Positions 34,283 through 45,973 of a stretch of DNA of 64,000 nt are shown here, piece by piece. The number at the start of each line of letters is the position of its first letter. The first letter of the stretch is position 1. Below the pieces are notes generated by a model. That model saw only the letters and a list, made by a program, of their open reading frames with translations, did no database searches and was not told where the DNA came from. The DNA comes from Arabidopsis thaliana (lineage: Eukaryota; Streptophyta; Magnoliopsida; Brassicales; Brassicaceae), in NCBI RefSeq assembly GCF_000001735.4, contig NC_003074.8, forward strand, positions 9,610,101 to 9,674,100, written 5' to 3'. Both the position numbers and the translations under genes were made by a program.

Positions 34283-35964
34283 TTAGTGATCTAAATACTT
34301 CAGAGGAACAAGTACAAGCTCATTTTTCTTGCTAGCATTAAGTCCAGGAGATTCTTCCAAGTCGATATCTTCGGCCACCATGCCTACTGGTATTTTCCAG
34401 TCAAAGTGATACAACATATTGGCAAGACCAAACTCCACCATTGTTGTCCCCATGTACATGGCAGGACACATTCTTCGACCACTTCCAAACGGTAACAGCT
34501 CAAAGTGTTGTCCTTTCGCATCAATGCTACTATTAACAAACCTTTCTGGAAGAAACTCCTCCGGGTCTTTCCATGTATCGGGATCACGCCCGATAGCCCA
34601 GACATTCACATAAAGCCGTGTCTTAACTGGAATCACGTAGTCATTGAGCTCAAATTCAGACATTACTTGTCTTGGAATCAGAAAGGGTGATGGAGGATGT
34701 AGCCTCCATGTTTCATTGATCACCATTTTCAGGTAATGGAGCTGATCTATATCATCCAAGGTGATCATTGACTTTTTCCCAATTTGGTTTCTGATTTCAG
34801 ATTGCACCTTCTTCATAACTCGCGGGTTTCTCATAAGTTCTGTCATTGCCCATGTCATTGTTATTGCAGAAGTGCCTATGCCCCCAATAAGGACGTTCTG
34901 TGTAAGATCATAAAAAAAAAAAAAGTTAGAATATCTAGGGCTACAATATATCTTAATGATGGAATGAGAAACGTTGTATAGTTACCATCAAGATTGCTTT
35001 GATATGGTTTCTTGTTAGCTTGCCATATCCAATAACAGTTTCTTCTTTCTCCAACCTCAAGAGCAAGTCCACGAAATCTTCAACACCTTCTTTGTTTCCC
35101 TGTTTATGTAGATCAAACATTTGTTCATAGAATGCATCAAGAGCTCTCACGCTTCTCTCTCTCTGCCCATGTAGCCCTGTGAGCCAGTCGATGATCCAGC
35201 CGCCATTTGGAAAATAATCTGAGGCAGAAAAGCTCCCCAAAAACAAATATGTATCATGGATTAGTTTCTCGAATCTGTCACTGTTGAGCACAGTTCCTTG
35301 GAAGTTCACACCAAATGTTGCCTTGCATGTCACTCTTACAGTTAAAGAAGTAAACTTCTCGCTCAAGTTAACCGGAGTTCCCTGAGAAGCCGATTCTGAG
35401 ACTGAATCGATAAGTTTCTTGACTTCATCTTCCTTGATAGGTTGAAAAGATTGAACTCGTTTAACACTGAAGAGTTCTTGCACACATATCCTCCTTAATT
35501 CTTTCCAGTAATCATCAAAAGGAGAGAAAGCAATGTCCAGATAATTGTAAGAGAGCGCTCTTGGTCCTAATCAATCAGGGCTTTTGTTTATTAATGCTGT
35601 GAACACACAGACAAAAAAACTAAGACTTTAGTATGTTTTGAGTGAGAGTCACGGTACCTGCTAAGCTTGGACGGCTACAACAATGTAGGTCATGGATTTT
35701 CAGAACTTGCTTTGCAGTTTCAGAGGAAGAAACTACGACCGTTGGGATACTTCCAAACTTCAAAAGCATTACATGACCATACTTTTTGGAGAGTCTCCAT
35801 AGAGATTGATGTGGTAATTCTCCGAGCTGATGCAAGTTTCCGATTATCGGGAAACCAGGAGGAGACGGTGGTTTCCGTTGATGTTGCTGCCGCTTCTTGT
35901 GCGTGAAGGCGGCTAGAAGAATACAAGAGAGAAAGAGAAGTGATAGAAACAAAATCGTAGCCAT
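34283..35964 (-). CDS. CYP71B36: Cytochrome P450, CYP71B subfamily, I-helix acid missing
   Basis: Exons 35964-35658, 35566-34986 and 34897-34283 give 500 residues. The start [11 protein letters not shown] is preferred to an ATG 13 codons upstream by comparison with CYP71B37. Marks: [21 protein letters not shown] near 358-361, PERF, and [10 protein letters not shown] with Cys near 440. The I-helix reads GGIGTSAIT: residue 304, Asp in CYP71B25, B4, B26, B34 and B35, is Gly. In most P450s the acid-alcohol pair (Asp/Glu-Thr) at this place delivers protons for oxygen activation. Only the Thr is kept. CYP71B37 has the same change, so it predates their duplication. The enzyme may use a non-standard mechanism or have another role; the frame is otherwise intact. 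Name by order (At3g26320 by memory). Confidence 0.87.
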
Positions 35965-36003
35965 TTCTGATGATTTGATGGATAATGAAGGGCAGCTATA
36001 CAT

Positions 36004-36464
36004 TTAAGAACCATTATCTTCACTTATTATGATAGCAATGAGCTTAGGGACCACTACATGGAGGTAATGAGACACTTTAGAGGCAAAAAAGTCTTGTAAC
36101 CAATTCGGAGACTATTCCATATCGTTGAATCCAGTATCTTTCCAGAAGAAAACAAAAAGATGAATATTGAGTTGATTACATAATCCAATATATTCTCACA
36201 ACCACATGAATCCCAAGAACATAATCATATTTCTTTTTTTTTCTTAATAATTTTAGTTGGATTATTAATAATAAATAATATTTCAAAAAATAATAATTAG
36301 AATTTAAAGTTAAAGCAAAGCTCCGACTTGAAATGCATATTGATGCTCATCAGGAAAAGTCATAAGACTTTTTCCTGCATTACCTTTTTCTTCTCTCAAC
36401 ATTGAACCAATTCGAAGGGTTTAGAGTTTATTATTATCAAGTTTCAACAAAGAGAGTGTTCAAA
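36004..36464. other. Intergenic between CYP71B36 and CYP71B37
   Basis: AT-rich spacer that includes the upstream region of CYP71B36. No gene or repeat that I can support. Confidence 0.5.
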
Positions 36465-36600
36465 GTTTTTTTTTTTTAAATATCCTATCGGCTGATCCGG
36501 TCAGTTTTGGTAGGAACGCACCAAGGTGCTACAGAGTGAATTTCCCCGATTCAAGTAGAATTGGGCCACCACACTGCCTGATCCGAGTTTGAGAGAGTTG
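36465..36600 (-). mobile_element. Possible SINE/retroposon remnant
   Basis: On minus, a stretch with GTAGCACCTTGGTGCG and CCGGATCAGCCGATAGG ends in an A-run (seen as the T-run at 36465-36477 on plus). Its GC content is far above that of its surroundings, and ACTTGAATCGGGG might be a worn B box. This looks like a SINE tail, but I see no flanking duplication and cannot name a family. Confidence 0.3.
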
Positions 36601-36772
36601 AGAAAACATCGTCTTCTCGGTTAAACAATGTTGTTTTGTAAGGTTGGGTGGAAATTAAAGAATTGATTACTGTAAGAGTCAAAGATTTATTAAGAAAGAA
36701 AGAAACAGAAGATATAGTTTTATTTATCATAGTCGATACTACATTCTTTAGTACTATCATGAAAAGCTTATT

Positions 36773-38436
36773 TTACAGATTTAAATACTTCCTAGGAACA
36801 AGTACAAGCTCATTTTTCTTGCTGGCATTGAGTCCAGGAGATTCTTCCATGTCAATGTCTTCGACCACCATGCCTTCTGGTAATTTCCAGTCAAAATGGT
36901 ACAAGAGATTGGCTAGACCAAACTCCACCATTGTTGTCCCCATGTACATGGCAGGACACATTCTCCTACCACTTCCAAATGGTAACAGCTCAAAGTTTTG
37001 TCCTTTTGCATCAATGTTACTGTTAACAAATCTCTCTGGAAGAAACTCCTCTGGATCTTTCCAAGTATCTGGATCACGCCCGATACCCCATACATTCACA
37101 TAAAGTCTTGTCTTGGCTGGAATCGTGTAGCCGTTGATTTCAAATTCAGACATTACTTCTCTTGGAACTAGAAGTGGTGCTGGAGGATGTAGCCTCCATG
37201 TTTCATTGATCACCATTTTCAGGTAATGGAGTTGGTCTATGTCATCCAAGCAGATCATTGACTTGCCCCCAATTTGATTTCTGATTTCGGATTGAACTTT
37301 CTTCATTACTCGCGGGTTTCTCATAAGTTCTGTCATTGCCCATGTCATTGTTATAGCCGAAGTTCCAATGCCTCCAAGAAGAACATTCTGTAATAAGACC
37401 ATTATAATCTTTAGGTATTATAATCCTACAATTGGAAAGCAAAGCTTTGTATAGTTACCATTAAGACTGCTTTGATATGGTTTCTTGTGAGCTTGCCATA
37501 TCCAAGAACAGTTTCTTCTTTCTCCAACTTCAAGAGCAAGTCCACAAAATCCTCAACTCCTTCTTTGTTCCCCTGTTTATGTAGATCAAACATTTGTTCA
37601 TAGAATGCGTCAAGACCTCTCACACTTCTCTCTCTCTGCCCTTGTAACCCCGTGAGCCAGTCGATGATCCAGCCGACATTTGGAAAATAATCCGAGGCAG
37701 AGAAGCTCCCCAAGAACAAAAATGCATCATGGATTAACTTGTCGAAGTTGTCACTATTAAGCACAGTTCCTTGGAAACTCACACCAAATGCTGCCTTGCA
37801 TATCACGCCAACAGTTAAAGAAGCTAACTTCTCGCTCAAGTTAACCGGAGTTTTCTGAGCAGCTGATTCCGAGAATGAATTCATCAGTTTCTTGACTTCC
37901 TCTTCCCTGATGGGTTGAATCAAATGAACTTGTTTAGGACTGAAAAGCTCTTGCACACACATCCTCCTCAATTCTTTCCAGTAATCATTAAAAGGAGAGA
38001 AAACTATGTCCAAGTAGTTGTAAGAGAGCGCTCTTGGTCCTAAATAATCATATGACTTTTGTTTTAATCCTACGCACACAAACAAAATATATAAAAAAAA
38101 TAGTAAGTGTTAAGTGAGAGTTACGGTACCTGCTAAGCTTGGACGGCTACAACAATTGAGGTCATGGATTTTCAGAGCTTGCTTTGCTGTTTCAGAAGAA
38201 GAGACAACAACCGTTGGGATACTTCCAAACTTCAAAAGCATTACAGGACCATATTTTTTGGAGAGACTCCATAGAGATTGATGTGGTAGCTCCCCAAGCT
38301 GATGCAAGTTTCCGATGATCGGAAAGCCCGGTGGAGACGGTGGTTTCCGTTGATGTTGCCGCCGCTTCTTGAGTCTTAAAGCGGCAAGAAGAAGACAAGA
38401 GAGAAAGAGAAGTGGGAGAAACCAAATAGTAGCCAT
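36773..38436 (-). CDS. CYP71B37: Cytochrome P450, CYP71B subfamily, I-helix acid missing
   Basis: Exons 38436-38130, 38039-37459 and 37387-36773 encode 500 residues from [11 protein letters not shown]. Marks: [21 protein letters not shown] near 358-361, PERF near 413-416, and [10 protein letters not shown] with Cys near 440. Like CYP71B36 it has Gly304 in the I-helix (GGIGTSAIT) while keeping Thr305. The two are sister genes, sharing long identical stretches in exons 2 and 3. This is the last P450 of the array; the next gene towards higher coordinates is the unrelated proteasome subunit. An ER membrane location is expected; substrate unknown. Name by order (At3g26330 by memory). Confidence 0.87.
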
Positions 38437-38935
38437 TTGTTGATCTGATGACTGATGAAGGGACAACTATATGTTGAAGCTCAGTGTTGTCTTCAATTAT
38501 TTCTGACACATCTTTATTACTAAACTTTTGAAAAGAAATAATAACTTAACTCAATTTGCATGTATAAATAATAATTTTAAGACGATTGTGGGTGACCTTG
38601 GACTATTTATATTTTTCTCTAGCGTTTTACGACGGAAAGAAAATAAATAATTGGCCAGAAAATCCGTTTTCAAAACGTGATTGTAAAATAAAACAATTTT
38701 TTAAAGTCTATTAAAGTCTTAGAAATATATATATTACCAAAAAAAACTGAACCTCATAGTTCATATTTGGCAGGACTATTCTTGTAATCTTACGTCCCAA
38801 AAATGTTGGTTAAATTTTTATTTGAGTAACTTTACAAAAAATAGTTTATTTGATTTACTATACATAAATACACATATAGATGAAGTTTTTGTACCAAAAA
38901 ATTCAGGTGAGAAGAGATCATCAAATTAATCTATA

Positions 38936-39635
38936 GGTTTGATTGGTGACCTATAAAGAAATATAAGGAATGAAGAGGAACATGACTAAAAAAAAATAAT
39001 AAAGAAAAAAAAAATAAAATAGAAATAAAGAGGAATGAGTGTAGTGGCAAAATAGAACAAATATTATTGTAAATGATAACCAAAACATACAAAATAATAA
39101 CAAAAATTAAAAAATAAATAAATTATTTTTCTAAATAAAATATTAAACAAATTGAAAAAATTTATAAAAAGAACTACAAAACTACGTGAAACTAATATGG
39201 TAATTATAGTGAGTGGTCATTTGATTTTAGCTCTGTAATAATGAGTTCAAGCATAATTTGACAGTGCCTTTCCTTCCACACATACTATAATTGATGTATA
39301 TAAGTAATCATGTTTGGCTTTAATATTTTTCATCCTACGTATATGCATTGACATTCAATAAGTAATTATGTTTACTACGTTATCATAAATTTAATTTTTA
39401 AGTTTTAATTAATAAATGTTTAATTTGTTTTTCTGTTTGTTCCTCATCAAATTTCGGAAGGAACAATTTTCTTCTTCGATTCCTCAAAAAATAAGGAATA
39501 AATAGGAATAGTGTACGATCCACATGTTATAATTTGGAAAAAAAATTACTGTTGAATGGTAAAGAAAAGAGGAACAATAAGGAACATGTTGTTCCTATCC
39601 ATTCCTTTCCTAAAAAGTAGTCACCAATCGAAGCC
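38936..39635. mobile_element. 700-bp non-autonomous DNA element with inverted termini
   Basis: The left end GGTTTGATTGGTGAC (38936-38950) and the inverted right end GGCTTCGATTGGTGAC (39620-39635) match except for one substitution and one extra base. Similarity continues inwards in a looser form, with AGGAAT and GAGGAAC-type words on the left and their inversions (GTTCCT, ATTCCT) on the right. There is no coding frame. The flanks are TATA on the left and TATC on the right, so the length of a target duplication is not certain. A MITE-like derivative of a cut-and-paste transposon is the best reading; superfamily not determined. Confidence 0.6.
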
Positions 39636-40499
39636 TATCTTTCAATAGCATACCTTCTTGATTAATTGCTTCTATAAAAAAAATCAAGATCGTTTTAATT
39701 AATCTCTATATGTTTACAAAAATTAACAATTCTGAATTGTTAAAAGCATTATTTCAGAAGAAAAAGATGATGAATATAGAATTGGTTAGGTAATCCAAGA
39801 TATTCTGACATTCACATGAATCACATGGATCACTAGATGCTATATGTCATCATATTTTCTTCTTCTTTGGTTTTTCCATAAAACCTTTAGTTGGATAAAT
39901 AATAATTGGAAAAAAAAACATCACGATATTGTTTTCTAGTTAGCTACTTTTTTCTAAAATTTGAACTACCACCATAGAACATGGTATTTTATAATCTATA
40001 CCATTCATGGGTCCTATGTGACTTAAAACGGTTAAAAACATATTAACAGTAAAAAAGCGCGGAAAATAGTACAACACTGTAAAAAAAAAAGTGGTAAGCA
40101 AAAGACATTCACAAACAAAACTTGGTTTTGATTGCAGCTAAAAATTCGGTTTGGATTGGTAACTTGTATCGTATGATGAATCAAGTGAATTAGTTTTATG
40201 GTCTCTACAAGTAATAATTTATTATCTTCTGTACAGTCACTTGAAAAGTAGTTAAGCATTAAGGGACATATTTTGGATACTTGTGTGTATCTACATTGTA
40301 CAACAAATTGAAAAACAGAAGAAGAAAGAAACAGGTTATCTATTATGTTATCTATTATGCAACGTGATCATTGTGGCCAAACTAACGTCTACATCATTCG
40401 CAATACAAAAGAAACTTGAATCTATGATTCTGTTCATTGATGAACAAAACATAAGTGATGTAATAAAACTCTTAGTAAGATAGACAAGAATCACAGTAC
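39636..40499. other. Intergenic, includes the PBE2 3' region
   Basis: AT-rich sequence without a recognisable gene. The last few hundred bases upstream of 40500 should hold the 3' untranslated region of the proteasome gene on minus. Confidence 0.45.
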
Positions 40500-42472
40500 T
40501 TATTCGGCAGCCTCTTCCATCACATGTTCCGCGGTGATTGGAGCCACGGGGTAATAATGGTAATGTAGCTCGCCAACGTCGTCTCCAGAGAGTTTCGTCC
40601 ATCCTTGCGGCCCAACGTGGTACACTGATCATACAGATTTAAGAAAGTTTAATACAAAATTTAAAGGAAAAGGATCACAAGATGATGATGTATTGGCAGA
40701 AGAAGTAAGGATTGATCTTTACCGCTAGCAACTCCACCACTAGCTCCATCACGGAATGTAGCATGGTAGATGGATCTCCTTGCTAACTCTGAGGCTTCTT
40801 CAACCGACATATCGAATTTGTATCTGTTAACAAAAAAAGAACCATAAGATTGAGTGGTTATAATAGTAAAGCAAGATCTAGTTTTGGTTTGGGCTTTGAC
40901 TAAAAGAGAAGTAGGGCAATGATGATATCTTGAAATAGATACGTACCCGCTGTCCAGAACACCATAAGCGTATGGTGAACCTGAACCGACAGAGAATCTG
41001 TCTCCCTTAAGCCGTCCTCCTTCGTTGTCAACATAGTACAATCCAGGGCCCTATTTCAAAAAAGATTACAATTTTAGCATCTCGACTTTCGCTTTGGTGA
41101 GTGAAACTACAGACCGAGAAGGAAATAACAGTTAGGATATAAAGTTTAGGGTACTGACTGTTTCATCCCATCCAGCAATCATTGTGCCAACAGAAAGTCC
41201 CATTCCACGATATGAATAGAGCATGTTAGCAAGAAGCTTTGAAGCTCCTGAAACAGAGATTCTCCTTTTGTTTGCCAGCTCATGTAGACGGCACTATGAT
41301 ACACAAATAAAACACTCTCTATCAGGGTCATAGTTTCAACATAATCCAGATTTGGTATACAAGTTAGCAATCAAACTATTAGGATAAAACTGGGACTAGA
41401 TTTTGGATACAAGAAATCAACGAAACCATTTGTATGCCCTTGAATACAACAACTCAAAACAAAAAGATTGATGCATAATGATATATAAATGTTTAGTTCA
41501 CAGTACTGAGAAGCTAAAGCCACCACACCACGCAGAAAAATACATTACTAAAATTGAAAGAGACACACGTTCTTAGGTCACCAAACAGATAATAAAGACT
41601 ATTCTTATTCCAGGAAACAGACGGATACAAAACGTTTTTAAGTCTCTAACAAATGACTCAACAGCTTTCGGATATCAATACATTAGCTATATGAAGTTAT
41701 GAACAAAGGGAAGGTAAGAAGTAACCGGATTGCCACAGCAAGGAAGATAACTGATAGACCCAATCATCAATTCAGAAAGCTAACAAAAACTAACGTTAGG
41801 GTACCTTAATTCCCAGATTTCTGTGCCAGAATTGACAATCAGCAGCACCACCAGCCATTGTACCAAGCATATAAGGATTAATTTCAATAATCTTCTTCAC
41901 AGATTGCGACGCTGAATGGAAAAACACAAACAAAACATCAGCAATCACAGAAATTTCTCCTTTCTTTTACTGTACAGTATCACTGGCCAACACAACAAAG
42001 ATTAGAAATTTCTATAACAAGAATCTAACTCATTCTCCATTTTTAGGATCCTTTAGAGAGCTCACAACTAAAACACAAACAGAAATCTGAAATAAACATA
42101 ACAAAAGAGAAACATACAGATATATCCTCCCATGCTAGCTCGAGAATCAGCAGCTACCATAACACCTTCCTTAAAGATAAACGCAAGTGTAGTTGTACCC
42201 TTTGCAGGCTTCACCATCTCCACAGCTTTTTTCTGAAACCCATCAAACTAAAAAACCAACAACAAACAAAAGCAACATATCACAATCAAATAAAAGCAAA
42301 ATCAAAGTATATTGGAATCCGAAAGAACTCTAATTTCGTAACTAAAACTCACATCAGTGGTACGAGGAAGATCAAACGAAGGTGCAGACGAAAACCCATC
42401 AAGCATCTCACTGTTTGATCCAAAGCCAATCACAGGCATAGTTGTCTCCAATCCACTAGTGTCAAGCTTCAT
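40500..42472 (-). CDS. PBE2: 20S proteasome subunit beta type-5
   Basis: Seven coding exons fit: 42472-42353, 42247-42118, 41911-41805, 41293-41159, 41050-40947, 40823-40723 and 40624-40500. They give 273 residues. This is beta5, the subunit with chymotrypsin-like activity in the inner ring of the proteasome core. A propeptide runs to the Gly before TTTLAFIFK; autocleavage there frees the catalytic Thr. Further marks are [19 protein letters not shown] and [12 protein letters not shown], all typical of beta5. The start [17 protein letters not shown] is the only one that fits. A probable intron of about 218 bp (roughly 42485-42702, donor GTATGT, acceptor CTGTAG on minus) lies in the 5' leader. 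A. thaliana has two beta5 genes; the position points to PBE2 (At3g26340 by memory). Confidence 0.93.
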
Positions 42473-42895
42473 TGTCAAATTTCTACAGAATCATCGAATA
42501 CCCACAATTATTCAATAAAATTATGCAAAATCATGAAGCTTGAGAGGTACCCAAATCAGGGTATTAACAAAAAGAGCTTCCTTTCACAATTCAAATCGGA
42601 TCTAGCACGAGATTACTTTTGTACGTGTGTGTATAAACCATAAACCCTAATACTTCATTGTAAAGTCAAAGTAACGACAATTAGGGGCCTGAGACATACC
42701 TGAAGAGCGAAATCGAGTAGAAAATTAACGAAGCAGAAGAATGTGTGAGAATTGGAGAAAAGAGAAGCAAATTATGGAGGGATGTTTCTTGAGCTCTGGG
42801 CAAACCGAATGCGAACGGGGCAAGATATGGGCGATCGGGTCGGGTTGAATCATTTCGGGTCATACCGCTTAAGTTTAAAGACAGAACAGTGTTCA

Positions 42896-42930
42896 TTATG
42901 TTGGGCTTCATGGGCCATTATTGGCCTTTT
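42896..42930 (-). promoter_or_regulatory. Site II (TGGGCY) elements upstream of PBE2
   Basis: TGGGCT and TGGGCC words stand close together (GTTGGGCTTCATGGGCCATT on plus) about 430 bp before the PBE2 ATG and about 200 bp before the end of its likely leader intron. Clustered TGGGCY elements bind TCP factors and are common in promoters of housekeeping plant genes. Confidence 0.5.
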
Positions 42931-43559
42931 CTTCTTTTTTTTTTTTTTTAATTTCCTTGGTTATATGAATATTAGGTATATAACTTTTTATTAATCATTT
43001 GTTATTCAAATAAATTTAGTAAGACAAGTCAAAATATTTGGATCAAATTTATCAGGTATTATTCGTTTATTATTTTATTTTATTAGTTGGAATAAAGTGT
43101 TATTTTAATCAAATTTTTATGGATTTTACATTGGACTTTAACAGATTTTAAAATGTTTATGGTTAAACATACAAGAGAAATTGCCTCATATAGCACCATA
43201 TCAAGATTTTTGGTTCATATCTAAAAGTTAAAAAATTTAATGTTAATGTTTGGTTTTAAAATCAACAAGGCATTCCAAATCCTATGTGCATTCAAAATTA
43301 ATAAACACCTCCTTAAACTTAAATATTAGATAGTATTCTTCTCTTTCCGTGTGAAATTTATAAAGTTAAAAGTCTTAAAACAGCCTCTTAAGTTTGGAAC
43401 ATTCTAGTTTACAAAAACTAACGACGCAATTAAAAAATGATTAAACAATTAACGATTCTTGTAGACTTGTAATACCAATAAATACAGAAGATTAATTATT
43501 TCTAACAGTGGCAAAAAAAGGTAAAAGAAAAAAAATGAGCAAACGCAATTGCAAAATCG
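42931..43559. other. Intergenic, AT-rich
   Basis: Very AT-rich sequence with a T-run at about 42935-42950. I see no gene or structured repeat. The end nearest 43559 is probably the 3' region of the NHL/LEA2 gene. Confidence 0.5.
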
Positions 43560-44630
43560 CTAGCGTTTGGTATTGCATCTTCTAGCTCGCATAGCTCCTA
43601 AAGGAGGACCATTCAATGAAACGCTGCAATGAGTATGCAACTTATAAGAGTACCTAAACAATGGTCCTATATGCGAACGTGCATGAAACATTCCTCTCAG
43701 GTTCAACAAAACCGGACCTGTTTCAATCTGACGCTGCAGCTCCCGGCTCTGCGTTGCCTGAAGCTGGACCTGACTGCTCACAAGATGAACATTCGCAAAC
43801 ATTGACGTTTTCTTAGGAACCTTGAAAGGTTCAATGTATTGAGTTGCTATGAGTGTGTTGTAATAGTAAAGCTCGAATGTCACATAGCTAAACTCCACAC
43901 TACTTTTCTTGCTTGGGTTTGTGACGTTTGCTAAAATGGTTAGATCACCGTTTAGAAGAAAACCCATGTCGAGATAAGCAGCGTTTAGGTTAGCAGCTGA
44001 GATGTCGACGTAAGGTGAGCGAGGACGGTAGACGAGGTAAACGATTAGGATGATAAGACCGCCGAGAATAAGAATGACCCAGAATATTGCACAGCAAAAT
44101 GCAGCTGACCATGTCATTGCGTTTGTCTCTCTTGAGGGTGGTGGTAACCGTGGGCCACGGCGGTGATGCGGGGATGGTGTTGGAGCGGTTCTCCATGGAC
44201 TTGGTTTGGGTATTGGAGGTAATGTTGATCCATAACCCCCTCCGTTGCGTTGTGGTGCTTGTGGTGGTGGAGGTCGTTGTTGTTGATTATCTTCAGGGCT
44301 TAATAGCAATGGTCTTTTCGATGAGTTTTGAGTTTTTCGTGGTGGAAGTCTCTCCTCTGGGCTTAATGGTACAGGTATTACAGAATGTTTCGGTTCTTGG
44401 ATTGGATTTTCACGGTGGCGACCACGAGTCTTGATTAGGATTCCTGGTGGAGCTACTGGGTGAGGTTGCGTGGTTTTGTGGTGCGATTTTTTTGGGTGCG
44501 GAATGGGCGGGATGTGTGGTTGGTTCGAAGATGTTTGTGAGGTAGAAGCACCACCGCTTTTGAGATGTGGATTCTGCGATGGAATTCGCGCAAAATGAGG
44601 GTTAGTTTCATGGTGATGATGATGAGACAT
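43560..44630 (-). CDS. Proline-rich LEA2/NHL-type membrane protein
   Basis: A single exon of 356 codons. Residues 1 to about 168 are cytosolic in the likely topology: rich in Pro, Ser and His, with clusters such as SPEERLPPR and RPPPPQAP. One membrane segment follows at about 171-196 (FWVILILGGLIILIVYLVY). The rest has the look of an LEA_2 domain (WHy/NHL fold), with the usual DISAANLNAAYLD and NGDLTILANVTNPS blocks and a C-terminal GPPLGAM. Relatives include NDR1/HIN1-like proteins, which sit in the plasma membrane and act in defence or wall contact. The long proline-rich head is not found in the shorter NHL proteins. Function not known. At3g26350 by memory. Confidence 0.85.
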   Translation of the reverse strand: MSHHHHHETNPHFARIPSQNPHLKSGGASTSQTSSNQPHIPPIPHPKKSHHKTTQPHPVAPPGILIKTRGRHRENPIQEPKHSVIPVPLSPEERLPPRKTQNSSKRPLLLSPEDNQQQRPPPPQAPQRNGGGYGSTLPPIPKPSPWRTAPTPSPHHRRGPRLPPPSRETNAMTWSAAFCCAIFWVILILGGLIILIVYLVYRPRSPYVDISAANLNAAYLDMGFLLNGDLTILANVTNPSKKSSVEFSYVTFELYYYNTLIATQYIEPFKVPKKTSMFANVHLVSSQVQLQATQSRELQRQIETGPVLLNLRGMFHARSHIGPLFRYSYKLHTHCSVSLNGPPLGAMRARRCNTKR

Positions 44631-45973
44631 TTAGATGAAGAAGCTAAAAAGCATCAAAGGAAACTAAGTTAAGTAAGACTTGAGATGAAAGAATGAGAAC
44701 AGAGAGATTTTGAACTGTTTTAAGTTTCTAAATGAGATAGAGAGAGGGAGAGAATAACTTGGTGACAAGTTCAAGTAAGGATTCTTTGTTGTAGAAAACA
44801 AAATAAAGAAGGAAAGTGATAGCACGAAGCAAGTAATCTTTGTTGTAGATTCCTTGCACTAAAATTAAAATCAGTTTCTAATCTCATGAAAAAGTATAAA
44901 AACATTCTCTGTATCTTTTTCTCATTCAAAAGTTTTTTTAAGAAAATTGTAATTACTCGGTCCAATTTATCTAAAACCCAAATAAAAAGATCTCGATTTT
45001 AGGAGAGACAGGGTTAAGGACTTACAGTAACAGTCATGAATATGTCAATCTTTCTACTTCAGCTCACTCCAGGGGAAAGATGTTGATTCTCAGAGCAACT
45101 TACGAAAACTTGTCGAATATGTCAGTAAACTATGAACATGTTAAGATATGTCTCCCATAGATCAAGAAGGCCGCAGATTAGTTAGCGCAAATCTGATGCG
45201 AAACACGTTGCTTCTGCAGGTAGATACTCTGTTCTCTGCTCAATTTCTGCAGCATCAAACATGAAACCAACTCTGCAATGCCGGTTACTGCAAACGTTGA
45301 CAAAGACAACTACCAATCGAGCCTGACCAAACAGATACTAGTAAAAAAGCTGGAAGCAAACTGAAAACTAAACCCATACAAAAGGTATTTTCCACGATCT
45401 TCGGTGCAATTGTTCTTCCTATATCTCTTATCCCCATTCTTTGGCATGGCATGGTATATAGTAACATGAATATACATAAAATGAAAGTGTAAACGCCTGG
45501 AAAGAGCTAACCTACGCTTTACACGCGAAGAAAGCAGAACAATCTCAGAGTAATCATGGCCGGAACAAGAAACACAATTCAAGCACAGAGACCCACAGAA
45601 CACAGTCATACAGAGTGCAGGAGAAGCAACGCACTTGCCCTGAAACAACTTTCAATACATGTACTCCTAAGATCTGATGTTCTTTCTCAAGATCATTGAA
45701 AACTTACGAAAGAGAAGCCATAGAGTAAACAACTAATCAAATCCAAAATTCCAATTCCACATTGATTCAACTCATCAAAAGTTCAAAATGTAAAACTGTG
45801 TTATATCACACACAGATACTAGTACTGATCAACATAGCAGCACTCTTGCTTCACCTCAGCTCTCATAAACCTCTGCAAAGAATAACAATAAGAAATACGC
45901 AAGATCTTACTAAACTAAACAACACCATTAAAACCCTAAAAAATGTGAAGCTTTTGAGAAAAATCAGAAAACA
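44631..45973. other. Intergenic; leader of the NHL gene and possible S21 tail exon
   Basis: Contains the upstream region of the NHL/LEA2 gene. Near 45873 on minus, an acceptor CTTTGCAG follows a plausible intron from the donor at 45970 in the S21 gene, so the S21 transcript probably ends here. Several open frames at 45285-45648 have no similarity I recognise. I see no other gene. Confidence 0.4.
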
